DNA of 64,000 nt, from the NCBI GenBank assembly GCA_024516035.1, contig CM044959.1, forward strand, positions 19,550,525 through 19,614,524, read 5' to 3'. A model generated the notes under the pieces. It saw nothing but the letters and a program-made list of their open reading frames with translations. It did not search any database and was not told the origin of the DNA. Numbering within the stretch: position 1 is the first letter of the stretch; every line of letters starts with the position of its first letter. Origin of the DNA: Bactericera cockerelli (taxonomy: Eukaryota; Arthropoda; Insecta; Hemiptera; Triozidae). Positions 10,504 to 20,790 of this stretch are shown in pieces. The position numbers and the translations under genes were made by a program.

Positions 10504-11396
10504 CTGGAAAAAGTAAAGGCAAAAAATGTTAAAATGGATGCCTATATGTACTCGTATACCTGGAAAATAAAAAATAAAATCATAGTCGAAAAAACACAAC
10601 AGACATATGCCTAGTTCTCAAAATCATATTTATGTATAAATTTACAGAAAATTTCCTATACGAGAGAAGTGGTATGGATTTATTTATTTATTTATTTATT
10701 TACACTTTATTTATTTTTACAAAACAATCATCAACAAGGAAAACAATAATTTAAAAAAAAAACTTAGAAATATGTACAGAAATAATAATAATAATAATAA
10801 AGATCAATATTAATTACAATTGTTTTGTAACCCGGGGCGAAGTTAATGCCTTAGGCATTCTCTGCCACTTAACTCTGCCACTCACACACATGGATAAACA
10901 TGTGTGTGAGGAGGATATGAAATCAGTCCAGAGTAAAAGAAGATTCAACACTCTAAGGAAAAATTATGCGTCTAAAGTACTTTTGAAAACAATACTTTAT
11001 AAAGTTATCAATTTCATGTCTAACATAATGATGAACTTGGTTGTCCTAGAAAATGGACATTGGACAACGCATCATTATGAAGACCTGTGATTAGCATAAT
11101 CCTGGAGTTACTGTGCCTCCCCTAAACTTGTAATAATTAGCAACAAAGTTTTGTTCTTTTTCAACAAATAATTTGTTCAAAAGTTATTTTGGTAAGGCAA
11201 GTATACATATAATCAAATTAGATAATCGATATAAAGCTAAAGTATGGTTCTCGCAATTCCTTCTGTTGCCTAGCTTTGTATGGTTGTGCGTTAGGGTGCT
11301 TGTATCTTTGGTGGTCGTAATTACAAATGCTGATTTTTTGTGAAGACACAATATTTTTCCCAATTTAAATTTATTCACGTCGAGTAAAAAATTGCT
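10504..11396. other. AT-rich stretch with simple repeats
   Basis: Holds (TTTA)n near 10675-10715, (AAT)n near 10779-10800 and a diverged SINE tail near 10835-10880 resembling tE (GCGAAGTTAATGCCTTAGG). If the flanking minus-strand exons belong together, this is intron. Confidence 0.5.
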
Positions 11397-12288
11397 ATGA
11401 ACCATCCATTAGTAAATAAGAAAAATTTGATTTTAAAATTTACCAAGTCAAAACGCAAAGTAACCAAATATCTGGATCTCATGTTGAAATGGCTGTTCTA
11501 CTGTGGCCTGTTCAGATTGCCTCAGAACAGCCTCTCCCCTAGCGGCCATCGCATGCACTCCAGCTTCATGGCCTTCGTCATCTCCCTCTACTGCCTCTAC
11601 ACCATCTCCAACGCCCTCTGCGTGTTCCTCTACTCCAGCAAGAGCTATGTGGAGTTCCTGAACCGGCTCTTTGAGACATCCTGCCTGACAGTCATTTTCA
11701 TAGAAACACTTCTCCTCAACAAAAACGCCGAGAATATACACAATTTGCTAGACCGTATTAATAAATTCAACTCCTCCAAAAAACTATCTGAATTGTTTGA
11801 CCGGATTGAACGATGGATTTTCTCTTTGTTCACCGGACTCATTCTGTTTCCGATGATTTTCAAGATCAGTTTACCATTTATAACCGATGAAAGGCGAAGA
11901 TTATGAGTTAGCAAAGAAAATCTATGCTTACAAACATCCCGAACGTAGTCTGCCTATTTGTCTGTGGCTCCCATTCCTGGATACAAGCGACCAGTGCTGG
12001 TTCTATCCGTTGTATCTGCTGGAGCTCTACTTGAACATGATCACGCTAGTGATGGCGCTGGTGGAGGCTCTCTTCTTCCCATTCATCCTCCTTCACCTCG
12101 GCGGGCAGTACCTCATGTTCTCTAGTCGTCTCAAATCCCTAGGCTCATCAGCATCATCGTATTTGCACCCCAAGAAGGTATCAGGATCAAAATATCGCCA
12201 ATATTTGCAGGAAAAACAAGCGCATGAGTTACTGGAGATGAGGAATTCCATTGTTACACATCAGGATCTGCTGGAGTTCCGAGCTCTG
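11397..12288 (+). CDS. Odorant receptor, first coding exon (frameshift near 11887)
   Basis: Frame 1 runs 11397-11906 and frame 2 runs from 11887. They overlap by 20 bp, and both sides carry receptor-like sequence. No intron-sized gap exists, so an extra base (or two missing) is the simplest explanation. Confidence 0.8.
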
Positions 12289-13622
12289 GTGAGAAACATT
12301 ATTCATAATCTAGTTATTGTTCCACTCTTTTCCTTAGTGATTGTTTGATTTACCAACTAAACATTTTAAAAGCTCACCAGAGACAAAGATTAATAGGAAC
12401 GCCTCAAGTCTCATTTGAAGACTTTAAACAGAAACAATTGATTAAATTGCATTTTTAAAGGCGTTTATGAATTCTAATACGTAGGAAGCTGATAGTGGAT
12501 GTGTTTATTATTATGAATATTATTATGAATATCTCCTCTCGAGTTGCTTCTCCATAATTGGTATTGGTATAAGTAGGGCTGTCGGCTACGAAAGCTCTTT
12601 GTCACTGCGACCTTAAATAGATCTTTTGTGACTCGAGGAGCTTCTCCATAATCTCCATCCTCGAGAGGGTGTTACACCAGGAACGGATCTATGATCAAGT
12701 GTCTTGGTATTACTCTGTTCAAAAGGTGGGAAGGATATTTGTTAGTAGACTTGATTGCCCACCATGTTCTCTCTCGTGGCCATTCCTCTTGGTGGCCCCA
12801 TCATTACTCTAATGGTGAAACACTTTTGTAAACAGTCCCAAACGGCCACTTTTGCACATTATGAATTGTGCTGAAAGGAATATTCTGCATGAGACTTTCG
12901 AACTGTGAGGGCTGATTGCTGATGTTTCCATCTGGGCAATAGGTTCGCCCACCCCTAACGTCATTTATTCTAATAAAATAATCATCATCATAGGGTGGCG
13001 TCATCGTGAACGATGGTAGACAGACAGTGGAGGAATAACTCAGCACTTCTACCACTGTCTTTTACAAGGAGGCTAATAATTGACAAGGGCCCCAGAACCA
13101 AGCCAATGCTGGTCTCCTCCCTGATCATTGTCCCCCAGCCATATTAATAATAAACAAATGATTAACTGCTACTAGTTTTATTATTATTTCCATTATTTTC
13201 AGCTCAACTCCATCAGCGGCCGCAACTTCGTGATCCGCATCATCCTGGTCACTTTCATCAGCAGCCTGTCCGCCCACCCGCTGTCCATCCTGCCCGAGTT
13301 CGACCGCAAGAAGCAGAGCCTCTTCGTGGGCGAGGCTATCCTAGCTCTCGGGTTCTACTTCTACAACTGCCTCATGTCCGAGACCCTGGAGTGGTCCAAC
13401 TGCATCATCCGACGCAGCATGTACGCGTCACGCTGGTACGCCATGTGCCCGGCTGCGCAGCGCATGATGCTCATGTTCCTGCGGCGCACGCAGCGGCCGC
13501 AGTACATCCGCACCCTGGGCGGGGTGGTGGTGCTGCGGAACGTCCATTACTTGCATGTGCTCAAGCACATCTACTCCTTCATACGTTTCATCAATTTGAA
13601 AAACAGGAGACCTGTTGTTTAA
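11397..13622 (+). CDS. Insect odorant receptor (7tm_6), two exons, one frameshift
   Basis: Olfactory receptors of this family are membrane cation-channel subunits that work with the co-receptor Orco in sensory neurons. Parts: 11397-11886 (about 163 residues from the ATG), 11887-12288 and, after an intron, 13203-13622. The total is about 436 residues, the normal full length. Hydrophobic segments are spread over the whole length. Family traits include LPICLWLPF before an extracellular loop, and the C-terminal block with LEWSNCIIRRSMYASRWYAM, MFLRRTQRP and a final IYSFIRFIN. Donor is CTG|GTGAGA at 12288/12289 and acceptor TTTTCAG at 13202, both phase 0. Reading must shift by one base near 11887 (after LPFITD, before KGEDYEL), so this is a recent pseudogene or an assembly indel. 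No subfamily can be named. Confidence 0.85.
12960..13140 (+). repeat. Repeat F in the receptor intron, one minisatellite unit
   Basis: Blocks TAGGGTGGCGTCATCGTGAA, AGACAGTGGAGGAAT and GGAGGCTAATAATTGACAA match copies at 24599 (+) and 58562 (-). Here the GCTGGTCTCCTCCCTG end occurs once, without tandem expansion. Confidence 0.85.
13203..13622 (+). CDS. Odorant receptor, C-terminal exon
   Basis: Starts with LNSISGRNFVIR after the acceptor and ends NRRPVV-stop at 13620-13622. GC-rich, with the conserved last two membrane segments of the 7tm_6 family. A Harbinger-like MITE starts 29 bp after the stop. Confidence 0.85.
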   Translation, partial: LNSISGRNFVIRIILVTFISSLSAHPLSILPEFDRKKQSLFVGEAILALGFYFYNCLMSETLEWSNCIIRRSMYASRWYAMCPAAQRMMLMFLRRTQRPQYIRTLGGVVVLRNVHYLHVLKHIYSFIRFINLKNRRPVV

Positions 13623-13650
13623 GGAGAGCAGGTTGAAAGTGTGTAACTAA

Positions 13651-13778
13651 GGGTGGAATTAATAGACGTTTTTGTAATACCTCTGTGGCTCTAAGTCATG
13701 GATTGCGTACTGTGTACGATAGGAAAACCGACGCTTAGCAAGGATTTGTGATACATAATTTGTCTATTAATTCCGCCC
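13651..13778. mobile_element. Harbinger-like MITE (128 bp, TAA duplication)
   Basis: Terminal inverted repeats GGGTGGAATTAATAGAC and GGGCGGAATTAATAGAC (16 of 17 match) are flanked by TAA on both sides (13648-13650, 13779-13781). A second copy at 38282-38411 has nearly the same length. TAA-type duplications fit PIF/Harbinger elements. It sits in the likely 3' UTR of the odorant receptor. Confidence 0.8.
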
Positions 13779-13781
13779 TAA

Positions 13782-14422
13782 ATCTTTTCCAATACTGTTG
13801 AAAGATTTCAAGTACGACAAAAAAAGTTTTGAAGTTAACTCTCAAATGTCAAATTTTAAGTACGTCTTCATTTTCCATGAGGCAGATAGCATAAAAATCA
13901 AGGCACACACTTGGTGATTATTGATAGCAGATCTAGTTGTACTTACATTTTTGTAGGTAAAGTTTTGTGAATATACATATAGTTTGTAGGATATATAACA
14001 CATGTGAACACCAATTTAAATATATATTAGGATGACTTGTAATTAAATAAATAGATGGTAGTGGTCAAAAAGTTTAGAAATTAAATTTTAATCCTGGAAA
14101 ATTAGTAGGTGTAACTAATAATTATGTATTGACGTTTTTCCAACTTCAGACAAGTTCCGAATACAGAGTTATTTATTTGTCTTCTTCGTTCGGATTTTTT
14201 ATACCTATTTGTGGTAATCACTTGTGGTAATTGCTGAATTTTTACCGATCTTGGGACTCGAAACTATCTTCTCCGTTGAAACAATTTAAATTATTGGCAT
14301 TTTTAATCTTACGCATACATTTATAAAAAGAATGTTCAACATTCACTAATTTTCTAACTTACCGTATTTGGATGACTTGAGAGTAAGTTAAAACACCGAA
14401 CACGTTGTAGACAGCCACTCAC
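13782..14422. other. AT-rich stretch downstream of the receptor
   Basis: No gene was recognised. Ends at the minus-strand splice donor next to 14423. Confidence 0.5.
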
Positions 14423-14458
14423 CAGTAGCATGTAACACAACAGAGCAAATGAGGGCAT
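14423..14458 (-). CDS. Candidate first coding exon (signal peptide) of a minus-strand gene
   Basis: Minus strand: ATG at 14458-14456, then MPSFALLCYMLL, then donor CTG|GTGAGT, phase 0. Short, but the ATG, hydrophobic run and perfect donor occur together. The only downstream minus-strand exon I can support is 10503-10081, also phase 0; exons between them could be missed. If the join is right, the odorant receptor is nested in this gene's intron on the opposite strand. Confidence 0.35.
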
Positions 14459-14674
14459 TCTGACTGAAGGAAATGATGTTGAAAAGGTGATAAGGAACTA
14501 GATCTTTTCAAACAATTTCCACTAACTTCAAGGACACAGAAGCACAGAAAGTAATAAAATCATTAAAAAAAGCTGCCACAAGGAAATATGATTAGAACTA
14601 ATCAAGAGTTGATATTAATCCCCGTGAGGTTCTGTGCTATATGCTGGCCCGGTTGCTCAGCAACCAGAGCAGTT

Positions 14675-14734
14675 CTAGCAGCCGTGTTCGACATAGATGT
14701 CCACCTCGCATGCCCATTCAATCCAGTAGTGCCC
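14675..14734 (-). CDS. Possible short terminal exon, minus strand
   Basis: Minus strand: acceptor TTATCTCCACAG, then GHYWIEWACEVDIYVEHGC and TAG. GC-rich among AT-rich sequence, with an unusual Trp/Tyr/Cys-rich end. It would be the last exon of a gene reaching beyond this point. No upstream exon was found, so this is weak. Confidence 0.2.
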   Translation of the reverse strand, partial: GHYWIEWACEVDIYVEHGC

Positions 14735-14848
14735 CTGTGGAGATAAATTATATGCGACTTTCCATCCGGTAAACCTGATGAAAAGTTATCAAAAACAATT
14801 GCTCAGGACCCGATATGATTTGAAATAATCAATAATCTTACCAATATA

Positions 14849-15277
14849 CGGGGTGTCCCAGGAACAGATGAAAATATTTTAAGGGTAGGTCCGCAACTCA
14901 TGGACTATCATAGAATTCTAGGTTGCAGTTGGTCATTTTCCTTTTTAAAAAGTTATGGCCAAATGCTTGTTTTTCCTACAAGTCAAGAAGTTACTGAGAT
15001 TGTTGATGACCAACTATTAGTGTAAGAGATACATGTTTGGCTAGTCAAGAATATTTCTTTTCAAATGCAGTTGGTTGGCAACCAACGTTGCTTATAAAAA
15101 CAATAAAAACTCAAAGAGATATTCAATGAAAAGTTCAACATGGTAATAGTCAAGTGGTTAACGCGCTAGTCTAATAATCCAGAGACCGCTCTTCGTTTGA
15201 TCTGTCTCAGACAACTTGGGCATAGGTATTTAAATACCTACCCTTAAAATATTTGCATCTGCTCATGGGACATCCTG
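14849..15277. mobile_element. Non-autonomous DNA element with 42-bp terminal inverted repeats
   Basis: Left end CGGGGTGTCCCA..AAATATTTTAAGGGTAGGT (14849-14890) pairs with the right end (15236-15277), with about 85-90 percent match. TATA flanks both sides. The interior (15148-15200) holds a tE-like tRNA piece (AGTCAAGTGGTTAACGCGCT), so it may have captured a SINE fragment. Confidence 0.8.
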
Positions 15278-15479
15278 TATATAGAGTGATTGTTTATAGG
15301 TCATGTTATCACAACATATTAGTTTTGTGATAACCTAATTCATTTCTTAGGCATAAATTAATTTTGCTGTAGTATACAAACATTATCACTTACTACAGGT
15401 ATTACTCACCAAGATCTGGTGTTGGATGACTCATGATTCTACATTTGAGACACGGTGTTTGGGTGAGTATTTTTTACAA

Positions 15480-15650
15480 TATCCATCAGGTCTCTTTATG
15501 TTATTATCTCATAAATTTAGAGGGTAGCACAGCTGAGTATGGTTGGACGTTTAAATACATCTGCATTGAGAGTTGAAATTGATCGCCGACCACCGCGCCG
15601 TCGCGAGAATCAAACCCAAGTCACCTGTGTGCACTCAATCATGGACACTA
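15480..15650 (-). mobile_element. tC SINE, degenerate
   Basis: TTATGTTATTATCTCA and GGGTAGCACAG at the 3' side, and AATCAAACCCAAGTCACCTG for the decayed head on minus. Confidence 0.5.
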
Positions 15651-15696
15651 TTAGGACCTATTACCAGTGGTTGCAGCTTTTTCAGGACGATCTTAA

Positions 15697-15791
15697 CCCG
15701 GGATCAGTACGGTTCGGTTTTGTAACGTATCCAGTACACGGTAACGTATACGGTTGTGAGAGATAGCTCTCACAACCGTACTGATTGCGGG
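15697..15791. mobile_element. piggyBac-like MITE (95 bp, TTAA flanks)
   Basis: TTAA at 15693-15696 and 15792-15795 flank ends that read CCCGGGATCAGTACGG and, inverted, CCCGCAATCAGTACGG. TTAA duplication with CCC-starting termini is the piggyBac pattern. Near the right end there is a perfect hairpin, ACGGTTGTGAGAG and its complement around a 4-base loop (15749-15778). Confidence 0.75.
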
Positions 15792-15835
15792 TTAATTATA
15801 CATAGGTATTTACTTGAAGTAGGTAGTAGGTATAT

Positions 15836-16127
15836 ATAATATATATAATGCTTTTTCTTTGTGTTATTATGTCACAATTTTAGTGGGTAGCGCAGAATCA
15901 TAGGACTTTACCACTTTAATTTACAATATCTTGCATTATTTTTTTGCCTAAGATTCTGCCACTGGTCGCTGCTTCACATTAAAGCAGCTACTCATTTTTC
16001 CTCACGAGGTATGAGTGGACCCCGAACATCCAAGTACAGAGCAGAAAAAGTCCTCCCCCGCTGGGAATCGAACCCAGGTCACCATGTGTGCAATGCCTAG
16101 CGCGCTAACTCGCTCTGCCACAGTGAC
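15836..16127 (-). mobile_element. tC SINE, full copy with 12-bp duplication
   Basis: On minus: head with A-box-like GGCAGAGCGAGTTAG and B-box GGTTCGATTCCC, then a body (AGTGGACCCCGAACATC on plus), then an end with CTTTTTCTTTGTGTTATTAT on plus. Flanked by TAGTAGGTATAT at 15824-15835 and 16128-16139. Confidence 0.9.
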
Positions 16128-16296
16128 TAGTAGGTATATTTCGTATGCTAACTATTAAAAGCTCTTCAGCCTGTGATTATAAATGGCAAAAAAAGACCTT
16201 TCTCACACTTTCTGAGCCACCCAGTATCAAACACGGCATGCATTTCTTGACCTATTCATAACCAATAGGTATGATAACCAAGAAGAGGGATCACTG

Positions 16297-16545
16297 GTTT
16301 CGTGTATCCAGCTCTAGGCATTGCACGCATGGTGACCTGGGTTCAATCACCAGCGGGACAGGAATTTTTCTGCTCTGTACTTGGATGTGCAGTGGCGGCA
16401 TTAGCAGAGTAAAAAGAAAATAACGTAATAGAATTCGAAAAGTGAAGGAGGCTCTTAGTAATGCTGCGCTACCCACAAAAATTGAGGCCTTGTGCTTCAC
16501 CACAAATAAAATCATAGATACTAGGTAATAACTTCCGAGTCTCCC
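16297..16545 (+). mobile_element. tC SINE, degenerate
   Basis: GGCATTGCACGCATGGTGAC and GGGTTCAATCACCAGCGGGA form the head; TGCGCTACCCAC and TTGAGGCCTTG mark the decayed 3' part. Confidence 0.6.
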
Positions 16546-16582
16546 AAAGAAAGGAAATCTCAACATGGGATTAAAATTATTG

Positions 16583-16640
16583 AAATCGGAGCAAAAAAAC
16601 AATAATTTCGATTTCTAATATTAAAAATTTCTCGGAAGTA
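16583..16640. repeat. Short palindromic dispersed repeat, copy 1
   Basis: GATTTCTAATATTAAAAAT followed by TTCTCGGAAGTAA, with an A-rich run before it. Sister copies are at 21050, 36348 and 49869. Confidence 0.7.
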
Positions 16641-16644
16641 ATAA

Positions 16645-17114
16645 TTGTGATATGCAATTTTCTTGTGTCATACATTAGCATTTTCCACCCTGTCTTGAAC
16701 CACCCCCTGACTCATCCCTCCTCCCCCTCAGCAGCTGTGGCGCAGGATAGGTGTATTCCCGGAAGAAAACTGTTTCTAATTAAAATGCAGGAGACAAAAA
16801 AAGGTTTACATGAAAATATCATTAAACTGACACTACATGTCTCTTGTCGTTCGAGACATCCGCCTCCCCCACCCAACTTAGCACTCCCCCTTCCTTCATA
16901 TTTCCTGAAAAGTTTTAGGATGGTTACTTTTATTATCATTAACACGCTAACTGCTATAAACCATAGATGTTACATGTAGTCAACCCAACCTCAGTATTCA
17001 ATAACTCGATCGAAAGCCGTAGACGGAACCTAGTGGATTGAGTAACTGCAGTAAGTTTGGGTGGAAAAAATTGGAAGGAGGACCCAATGATTCACGACGA
17101 AATATTGTTTATCC
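16645..17114. other. Stretch without a recognisable gene
   Basis: Open frames at 16647-16979 (+) and 16712-16945 (-) are opposite-strand readings of a CT-rich patch and show no domain. Confidence 0.45.
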
Positions 17115-17127
17115 AAGGTGAAAAATA

Positions 17128-17698
17128 AATGAGGACTGGAAAAACGAGCAAGAGATAAAAGCCTGAATTGCAAAGGCGAGAGCCACATTCAACCGTATGA
17201 GTGAATTCTTCAAGAGCCACAATCTCTCTCTCGACATCAGAGTAAGATTGCTACGCTGCTATGTGTTCTCTGTCCTCTTATATGGTGTCGAATCATGGAC
17301 TTTGAACGAGGACCTCTCGAGAAAATTGAATGCGTTTGAGATGTGGTTGTATAGAAGAATCCTCAAAATCTCCTGGACCGCCCACAGAAACAACGAAGAA
17401 GTATTACGAAGAATGAAGAAGAACCTAGAAATCATGATCACTGTTAAAACACGAAAACTGGAATATCTAGGACATATCATGCGCAATGAGTCCAGATACA
17501 GCTTGCTGCAATCCATCCTGCAAGGAAAAATATTTGGAAAAAGAGGACCAGGAATAAGACGGATATCCTGGCTGAAGAACCTTGGATCTTGGTTCAACAA
17601 AACTTCCCCAGAACCCTTCCGTATTGCTGAAGACAAAGTGAGAATTGCTATGATGATCGCCAACATTCGTCACGGATAGGCACCCTAAGAAGAAGAAG
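17128..17698 (+). pseudogene. 5'-truncated LINE insertion, reverse-transcriptase tail
   Basis: Frame 17134-17679 reads NEDWKNEQEI, a TGA at 17164-17166, then ARATFNRMSEFFKS, LLYGVESWTLNE, FEMWLYRRILKISW and YLGHIMRN, and ends NIRHG-stop. These are the C-terminal motifs of non-LTR (RTE-like) reverse transcriptases. The 3' end is (GAA)n. A 13-bp duplication, AAGGTGAAAAATA, flanks it at 17115-17127 and 17699-17711. The insertion is therefore defined to the base; the internal stop and missing catalytic core make it dead. Confidence 0.9.
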
Positions 17699-17711
17699 AA
17701 GGTGAAAAATA

Positions 17712-18730
17712 GATTTTAACGTGTTGAAAAAAAGTTCATTCTCTTTGCTTAGGTAGGTAGGTATACAGTTTTTTTCTCAACATTGTATTTTAATTCGTCA
17801 TTTTCATTGTAAGAAAAATGAAATGAAAAACTTTGTCAGACAAGTCCGCCGCCATTTTGAATAAATGTTTCAGAAATTAAAAAGCATGAAGAACACAAAA
17901 GAGACAAGACAGGAGAGAAGATGGCATTGGAATATTTGCATGTTCAGCTGATTTTTAATGGTTTTTTTTACGTCGATTTTATGAAACCTCTTATTTTATT
18001 TCTGAGCGAAATATCTGAAGATACCTACCTACCTGGTGTAAATAAATAGTGTACCAAATTATTTTTGAAAAAATTGCATTATTTTGGTTCACTACCAGAT
18101 GCTGCCCAAAAGAAGGATTTTTTTACTTATAATAATGTTATCGTGTTGTTCATTTAAAATAAAACATCTATATCTTCTTCCACGTTATAATATTATTTTT
18201 GTAAAATGGAATATTTGGAAGAACTCATCATGGGAAGTAGAAAATATGAAGAATATAAATGAAGAGATGGCTAAAATTACGAATTACATTTATTTTTAAG
18301 CGATGATGCTGCAGTTATGCCAATCTAATATGAAGTCAAAACCTTGTGTCAATTTCTGAACTCAAGATAAGAGGAAGGTACCAAGGAAAAATTTCAAGCC
18401 CTACAAGGAAATAAAATGCTTCCTAGCTTATAAAAAAAAACTTCAATTTTGTGCAGGAGGGGTTGAGAAAAGACAGTTTTAATAAACTAATAAAGAAAGA
18501 TTCTCCCCCATCAAAGAAAGTAATCTAGATTATTAAAAAAAGATTCTTGAACACCTACAAAAAAACTTTCAACAGACCATTTTGTACTTCCTCTTTAGCA
18601 GTACCTCTAAATACCAATTCAAATTTTGATATGCTCTTGACGAATCCAACTACACGAAGTGTATTTTTTGGCGATTTCATCAACAATAATCGCATCTGTC
18701 ATTTGCATCTCCTTGAAAAGTTAATAGGTA
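17712..18730. other. AT-rich intergenic stretch
   Basis: Small open frames (18084-18299, 18547-18777) show no domain. No repeat was recognised. Confidence 0.5.
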
Positions 18731-18734
18731 TTAC

Positions 18735-18985
18735 ATACATACATACGACCCTGCTTGAGCGGGATAAGACAGAGTAAAAGAAGAAGAAGAAGAAGAAGAC
18801 ATACACCTATATAATAAATTTAAACCCTCGTGGTTGTAGTAACGGCCACACCCAGGCTGGCTGAGGATAATTAGCGGAGTTGTGATAGACTGAGTGGCTG
18901 GTTGTGATTTTACAGCGAATGCAGAGTACAACCATCGTTGTATTTATGGCCATGCAGTTGCAAGCATCGTTGAGAAAAGCATCTA
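18735..18985 (+). mobile_element. Fragments of G/S5-type SINEs
   Basis: 18743-18800 matches the G tail (GCTTGAGCGGGATAAGACAG then (GAA)n). 18840-18985 matches a decayed S5/G core and S5 tail (CACCCAGGCTGGCTGAGG, TACAGCGAATGCAGAG, GGCCATGCAGTTGCAAGC). Confidence 0.55.
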
Positions 18986-19174
18986 CATTTGATGCAAGTT
19001 TTGAAACGCCGTGAAAAACAAAACAATCGTGCAATACCTCCTTACGCTAAACAATCTAGACATAGTTTGTAAATACTAACTATGTACTATGTACCTACTC
19101 GTACATACATAATGTACTATGTATGTAAGATATTCGTCAGAATGTACTAACTATCTATGTACATTTGTATTATA

Positions 19175-20059
19175 CAGGGTGAGCATAAAGTCTCACCCCA
19201 CCCCCCGTACCTCGAGAACGGCTAAAAATACAAGAAAACGCAAAAACCCGTATTCCTTAACTTATAGAGGGATTAATTTTCAGCCAAAAAAATTTTGCCT
19301 ACACGGCCCCAGTCAGGCTGGGCATGGACCAACTTTAAAATCTTAAATAGAATGGTATGTCTTGTGGCATATTTTTTTAAAGGTCTTATAGAGAGAAGTT
19401 CATTACAAAAATTTTTAGTGAGCTACAACTTACCGTTCTCGAGATACAGAGTCGAACGTCCTGCGTAATATCCATATCTTTTGACCTATAACTAGTTAAC
19501 CGTAAATTATAGAAAAATGAAATTTGTTGATAATAACTCCTAATGACAAGCTCTGTCGAAAAAGGTATAACTCGACATACTCTGTTGATATTAGTTTCTG
19601 GTCGGTTTCGTCAGCCAGCCGGACGAACAGTCCGAAAATTTTTAACGAAAAAACAAATCAAGTTTTAACTTGTTCGAAAGTTCTTGCCATAAGGAGTTAT
19701 TATCAACAAATTTCATTTTTCCGGAATTTACGGTCAAGGAGTTATAGGTCAAAATATATGGATATTACGCAGGACGTCCAACCTTGTATCTCGAGAACGG
19801 TAAGTCGTAGCTCACTGAAATTTATTGTAATGAAATTCTCTCTATGAGATCTTTAAAACAATATGCCACAAGACATACTATTCTATTTAAGATTTTAAAG
19901 TTGGTCCATGCCCAGCCTGACTGGGGCCCTGTAGGCAAATTTTTTTTGGCTAAAAAATTAATCCTCCCAAAAATTAAGGAATACGGGTTTTTGCGTTTTC
20001 TTGTATTTTCAGCTATTCTCGAGATACGGGGGGTGGGGTGAGACTTTATGCTCACCCTG
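19175..20059. mobile_element. 885-bp near-palindromic DNA element
   Basis: Ends CAGGGTGAGCATAAAGTCTC and its inverted copy. The arms (about 19175-19562 and 19670-20059) pair over roughly 385 bp with few mismatches, around a loop of about 107 bp. TATA lies outside both ends (19171-19174, 20060-20063), consistent with TA or TATA duplication. No transposase. One of the longest inverted repeats in the window; RNA from it would form a long hairpin. Confidence 0.9.
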
Positions 20060-20063
20060 TATA

Positions 20064-20790
20064 TGTAAGAATTGTAAAATACTCGTCAGAATGATCTTTC
20101 CATAATAGTTATAAGAAAGTATTGCCCTCTTGTAATAAGTTAAAGAGAAAACACTGTGCTATCGAAATCGGGATTAGCTTCCTTCAATTTTTTTGCTGAG
20201 TTAATTTGTTTATTACTTAAATTGACATTTGATGTTGAAATTAAACTCAATTTAATAATCTTTTCATCCCCGCTCTTCTTTTAAGTCTCCTTTTAATTTC
20301 CACCGCTTTCTTAGCTAGTGAAGGACTCTTCAGAGAGTTGGTCTTTATACAGTCTTACATATTAGAAAATAGTATTGGCGACTTGGGTAGTGGCAAATTC
20401 GATTTTGAGAAAAACTTTTGGCTGAAAAGTATGACTGTAGGTACTTTAGGATAGTAAATTAGTTTGAAAATAAAACTCAGATTTTTTATTGTAATGGTTT
20501 TGTTCATTTGGAGCTAAGGTCGGAGAAGTACGAGTACATAAATCCTTTCAGCTACTTTCACACTGTTTAATGTTTAATAATGATCTCTATGAAATGAACA
20601 AATTTTCTTTACCTACTAGAATTCTGGCAGACTGGGCATTACTGTACTCAAGTTTGAACAACCGGGACCAAATGCCCTGGGCCCGAACAGGGGAATAATT
20701 GGGGGCCGCAATAGTAGTCATTAGGCCAAATAGCCAGCCTTGTGGATCTGCAAAGTTATGCACGACCCTGGTACTGGGGACTCAGGAGGT
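20064..20790. other. Stretch without a recognisable gene
   Basis: Mixed AT-rich sequence; no motif was recognised. Confidence 0.5.

Noticed and set aside
10890..11090. 66-codon open frame near the odorant receptor
   Set aside because: No domain, signal peptide or splice sites; it overlaps SINE debris and AT-rich sequence.
18731..19034. Minus-strand frames with a serine run
   Set aside because: The serine run is the antisense of the (GAA)n tail of a G-type SINE.
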